From Saccoglossus kowalevskii (taxonomy: Eukaryota; Hemichordata; Enteropneusta; Harrimaniidae), in assembly GCF_000003605.2 (NCBI RefSeq), contig NW_003124904.1, positions 80,878 through 104,308 on the forward strand: DNA of 23,431 nucleotides, read 5' to 3'. Of the stretch, positions 19,176 through 23,431 are shown piece by piece (within the stretch, counting starts at the first letter, position 1; each line of letters begins with the position of its first letter). A program made the translations under genes and the position numbers. Below the pieces are notes generated by a model, which was given only the letters and a program-made list of their open reading frames with translations, did not search any database and had not been told where the DNA came from.

Positions 19176-20293
19176 ATGAGTCATTATGACTGGGGAAAGG
19201 TCACACAGCCGTGTCAAATAGTCCCAAACATGGAATATGGTTTATGTGTTTATATGCACTGTATGTGTGCATTAAATTGCCATAATTACCATTATGATAG
19301 GAATATAGCCACACAGCCCTATCACGTGGTCCCAAACCTGGAGTATGGGCAGTGGCGCTGTCTATCTATCACGGTATGGGAACTGTGGCGATGCCTGTGT
19401 GGGGATCACAAGGCACACTCTGAAAAATACAAATCTACTGGTATGGAATTTCACGATACATTCGATCTGAATCGTCTTCGGCAAATTATATCAGTCATCT
19501 CTATACAGGATGTAGCCCATGTCTGTAAAAAGAGCGCATATTATGACGTCATTTGAATTTCAAACGTGTGGAACAAGGAGTACCTTCAATTTGATGTCGT
19601 GAAGAAGTATCCATTACTAAGATATCTCGATGGTAAATTCTATGTAATCTATATAACGTCAATAATGTTCCATTTCATTCCCCTGAATTCTCTGAAATTA
19701 TGACAAAACTAGCGAATTAATATTATAAATTTAGTTGATCAATAATATTATTATGTTGGTTTTTCTATAATAAAACAAATCAACTTTATTAATCTCAACA
19801 TGCTAAATAATACCATCACTTTTCTCTCAACAAAGGAGTGTGGTCCAAACCACGATTCACAAATGTTACTACTGTACACAGACCATCTACCACCAAACAA
19901 CTATATTTTGAATATGCGCATGCCCAGAAGGTCAAGCCACATACGAGAGGTTGACTTGAAATCGATATCGGAATCACGCTCCTGCATTGTGTCATACCTT
20001 ATGAAATGGACATACACGGCAAAGAAAAGATGGGAGTCAATGAAGCACTTGATCACTATCTCATCAGAGCTAAGTACATCCAGAACATTGCAGAGCTGGC
20101 AATCAATCGCATGTGTAATGGGTCATTTGCTGTTATGCATTGGAGAAATAAGACCGGGGAAAGGTAAGTCACAACTGTATGTAGTACGTATTGTGTGAAA
20201 ACGAGAGTCGAGGTCAATCTTGATGTTGTATTTTTTTCCAGAAACACTTCCGGGTCAAAATCATCTACGATCTTCATACAAGTCAATAAATAG
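19176..20293 (+). pseudogene. Fragment like GDP-fucose protein O-fucosyltransferase, likely pseudogene
   Basis: Three stretches join in frame. 19176-19632 ends KSTGMEFHDTFDLNRLRQII, then SVISIQDVAHVCKKS, then WNKEYLQFDVVKKYP, and closes at donor G|GTAAAT. 19836-20163 (acceptor ACAAAG) carries YIQNIAELAINRM, then SFAVMHWRNKTGE, with donor AG|GTAAGT. 20242-20293 (acceptor TTTCCAG) ends in TAG. DTFDLxRLR and FAVMHWR resemble the FDLDRF-like and AVHxR motifs of the O-fucosyltransferase fold. The usual N-terminal glycine-rich segment is not seen. In-frame TGA codons at 19554-19556 and 19952-19954 break it. Family assignment is by motif memory only and is moderate. Confidence 0.5.
19183..19350 (+). 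repeat. Two imperfect copies of a ~60 bp segment
   Basis: CATTATGACTGGGGAAAGGT...CCAAACATGGAATATGG recurs about 108 bp downstream as CATTATGATAGGAATATAGC...CCAAACCTGGAGTATGG. Both copies are in the same frame (HYDWGKVTQPCQIVPNMEYG and HYDRNIATQPYHVVPNLEYG), upstream of the fucosyltransferase-like part. Confidence 0.65.
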
Positions 20294-21256
20294 TTTTAAT
20301 GATGTACGATGGGTGCATAATCTGTATATGTTAGCCATAATTTGTTGACAAATTGAGTGAATCGTCACCGATCATATAAAAAATCGACTCTTGGAAAGTC
20401 GACTCGCTGGTAATCAGTTCAATGCACATATGAGAATTAAATCGTTGCACATACACGCCTGGCAATCATAAGCGTGTGGTCCGTAGTCAAGATGAAAATT
20501 CACTTTAATTTAATAGCAATTAAAAGCGCCGTTTAACAGGTTCTTGTACACGTTTTTTTTCGTATGATTGCTGCAGTGTGTCCATATCTTGAATTATATC
20601 CAACCTTATGCAAATGCACGCACTATATCTTTATATACATGGATGATAGGAAAACTCACTTCCGGTCGGCAGATGGGGGCTCATATTGACTCTGGAAAGT
20701 CTTTGACTAAATTCCGTTCCCAAATCTAGCAGTCGTAGCATAACCAATGAAATCATGATGGTCGTTCTTGGTTCATTATTTTCTAACTCCACGGATCTGC
20801 CTTAAGTGGTAATCACAAATAAAACAGAACCGACAAAAAATGTTTATCCCACGATAACATGGGAGTTTAAAAATTCAAAAACTCCGCCTTCTTGCCCAAC
20901 GCAACAATTCATTCTAAGCATATTATATTTGTGATCAAAACTTGCATCGAGTTTCAATCTACAGATATGAGATATACGACCTGTGAGCTGCAGGAGAAAC
21001 ATACATGGGTAATTATTTAAACAAAATGCGCCTGTCCAAATAGTCGTTTTTACCTAATGCGTTTGCAAGTATAACATGTGTTAATAGACATTTATTATGA
21101 AATAATAACACATTAATTTAAGTTTAATCGTTGGTTTTATTTCATAATATAATTCAACAATGAAATGCTATTCATTTGATATATTACGTGATGCTCGTTT
21201 GTGTATAATATAATAATGTATAAATAAATATCAAAAATCATCTGAAAATGTTTATG
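20294..21256. other. AT-rich, no gene seen
   Basis: No open frame with recognisable motifs and no repeat shared with the rest of the window. Confidence 0.45.
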
Positions 21257-21421
21257 TTAAAGCGGGAGGGTCGTCACCTGTGCACGCGCGGGAATTGAGT
21301 CCCAAGCGACGATAACAACTTAAGCTAAAAACGCAAAGGCTCATGGGTAGACGCTTGTTTGTAAACAATGACACGCTATGGCCATCCGACGCATGCGCAG
21401 GTGACGACTCTCTCGCTTTAA
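21257..21421. mobile_element. TTAA-flanked MITE, family 2 copy D
   Basis: TTAA at both ends, with termini AAGCGGGAGGGTCGTCACCT and the inverted GGTGACGACTCTCTCGCTT. It is 165 bp long. The interior aligns along its whole length with the inverted copy at 23152. The termini resemble family 1 (AGxGxGG..GTCGTC). Confidence 0.85.
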
Positions 21422-23151
21422 CAACATTTTTTAAATTATAAGTCTTCATATGTAACTTCGACACTTCATTTAACTGAAAAAAAACATTATACGTGGTACA
21501 TTGAAACTATGGCCCACATTTTTTTTTAAATAATATTCAAATTAAAAACGCTTTTTTGATATTAACTCAATACCTAAAAATACGTCTATTATTTTTATCA
21601 TATCATTAAAAACTGAGTAACGGAACCAATCATGCCTATTCTGCACAATGGAGCCTATTAGTTCCATATATTATTATCATATTATTTTGATTTTTTGTTA
21701 TCTTTCGTGACTGTGCTTTAGATGAATAGAACGCAAATTATGTACAATTTTGAACAAATTATGCAAATTAAGGGTGTCACTTCCAACATTATGAAAGTTC
21801 ATATCTTTCCATGTGCTCAAGCACAAAAAAGATATTCTAAAAGTTGGGTCTGAGAGTGTATGGTAGACTCCTTAAGTTCATAGAATAAGAGAATTACTTT
21901 TATCAAATGTTGAGCTGCTATGTTCAAGATGCATTCACGGTTTACGTGAAATGGAACACTGGGCGGCATCATGCGCATGCGTTCGTTGTTATTTGGATTA
22001 GATATTGAACCTATTAAATATTACTTCAGACATCTACTTCATATATTATGATCATTTTAGCTATATTGAAATAAACAGAAAACCAGAATCAACTCACAAA
22101 CTATGCATAATATAATCTGTATTTTTCAGGGGAGCACCTACTAAATATTCATCAGGTAAACAACTCGAGTAAATTGCAGCGTATTAACTTGTCATTGTCG
22201 GTTTTAGCATTGACGTGTTCGTGACTTAGCGCGTCGAACATTGTAAATCAGATATCCACGTTCGTTTTATTGTCGTTTTTATTTATTTAGAAAGGTGAAA
22301 AAATATGTTATTATTTATATGAACTGAATGGGATATTGGTTCACCAACGACATGAATACATCGGTTTTGTCAGAAACATGGTTAGCCTGTTATATTTATT
22401 GAATGAATCGATCACAGCTTGCATTTGATATTTGAATATGAACACGTTGATGGTGTCAGATTGCTCTTAATTTTAATAGTCACATCACATATTCAATCCA
22501 CATCGCACATTATAATAGAAATTGACGACAACTGGTTTTAGCGGTGATACTACAGATCCTGGGCGACAAAAAATACAATCTAACGGTGCGGCCAGTTTGC
22601 TTATTAGTAAGTATCAATTAGTATGTATTTGTTTTTATGGTTGACCACTTTGTAGCTCGTGTCTCAAATTGAGTTTCTGAGTGAAGATAGTTTAGAGACT
22701 GAAGAAAGGTTCAGTTTTAGAATACTAGCGTCACTTGGGATCAACAATTCAAAAAACAATTATTTGTTGGAAATATGTACTGAAATTTTAGCACTGTCGA
22801 TAAAAATGGGGGATACTCTCTGATTGTTAAAAAGAAGTAAAATTTCGCCTCTCATTTATATTAAATGTAAATCTTATGTGTATGTACATGAAAATATATC
22901 AACGCTAATTATTTTCGCACAATCTGTGTCCAAGTGCCCCCCAATGACATCGGCAGTTCGAATCAAAACTGTATCAGACAAATTCCAGCTTCCCCTTTCG
23001 AAAATAATGTTCGTCCAAATTGGGCACACGGAGCTGCTCACATTTTACTTAAACGCTAGACAAAGGTTGTGTGATGAACACATGTGATCGTTGTTCATGG
23101 TCTATATTTCTGCAATTGTGATAAATAAAACACAGATGGTGACAGGATAGT
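21422..23151. other. AT-rich, no gene seen
   Basis: Isolated splice-like borders occur (for example 22130-22155) but they join to nothing in frame. An 87-codon frame at 22824-23087 shows no motif I recognise. Confidence 0.4.
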
Positions 23152-23316
23152 TTAAAGCGGGGGAGTCGTCACCTCCGCATGCGTCAGATGGCCATAGCGA
23201 GTCATCGTTTACAAACAAGCGTCTACCAATGAGCTTTTGCGTTTTTAGCGTGTGTTAGTATCGTTGCTTGGGACTCAATTCCCGCGCGTGCGCAGGTGAC
23301 GACCCTCCCGCTTTAA
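23152..23316. mobile_element. TTAA-flanked MITE, family 2 copy E (inverted)
   Basis: TTAA at both ends, 165 bp, and its reverse complement aligns with copy D throughout (shared words include GGAATTGAGTCCCAAGC and TAGACGCTTGTTTGTAAAC). It lies 1.7 kb from D in the opposite orientation. Confidence 0.85.
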
Positions 23317-23431
23317 ATCTAAATCGTTCGCAGATAATGGATGTATTCGTGTGTATTCGATATAACGACTGAAAGCATTACACATGTACACAAGGTAAAT
23401 ATAATATAGTACATGGTTAACATTGATTGAA

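Noticed and set aside
22130-22155. Possible 26-base micro-exon with TTTTTCAG and GTAAAC borders
   Set aside because: No neighbouring exon joins it in frame, and such borders occur often by chance in AT-rich DNA.

Overview
The window reads as nuclear DNA of a bilaterian animal, most likely a marine invertebrate. It is AT-rich, has spliced exons with GT/AG borders, carries relics of LINE and BEL/Pao retroelements and many short inverted-repeat transposons, and has no bacterial gene layout. A mollusc is my best guess (AT-richness, frequent ATACATGTA-like words, lectin type), but this rests on impression only. No complete housekeeping gene, tRNA, rRNA or CRISPR was found.

The dominant feature is one plus-strand gene at about 2654-13587. 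I reconstruct it as a membrane-anchored or secreted C-type lectin on a long threonine-rich, mucin-like stalk. A hydrophobic exon (2654-2783) is followed by eight unlike Thr/Ser/Pro-rich exons (3982-7357), then by an array of near-identical exon-plus-intron units (8229-10783), then by two exons for a C-type lectin domain (11470-11788, 12452-12517) and a tiny terminal exon ending TIC-stop (13575-13587). Every stalk exon starts and ends in phase 1, so any can be gained, lost or skipped without breaking the frame. The array contains about 14 usable exons on a 168-186 bp period, shows a higher-order order of unit types, and is bordered by decayed exons on both sides. The predicted stalk is about 490 residues.

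Other content. 1-760: a hairpin element and an inverted 26 bp match. 1715-2013, 12894-13199 and 13792-13924: one family of TTAA-flanked short inverted-repeat elements; 21257-21421 and 23152-23316: a second, similar family. 2857-3303: a GC-richer insert between imperfect inverted repeats. 5385-5650: an antisense LINE relic in a stalk intron. 11047-11488: an unrecognised minus-strand coding-like stretch with its own poly(A) signal in the intron before the lectin domain. 15278-17423: the 3' part of a BEL/Pao retrotransposon with broken integrase and a probable 3' LTR. 19176-20293: a fragment resembling GDP-fucose protein O-fucosyltransferases, with two in-frame TGA codons, so probably a pseudogene. 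The rest is AT-rich sequence in which I see no gene.

If expressed, the lectin gene would place a carbohydrate- or ligand-binding domain at the end of a heavily O-glycosylated rod. The array suggests rod length is the evolving property. All exon calls come from reading splice borders and frames by eye, with no transcript or database support.
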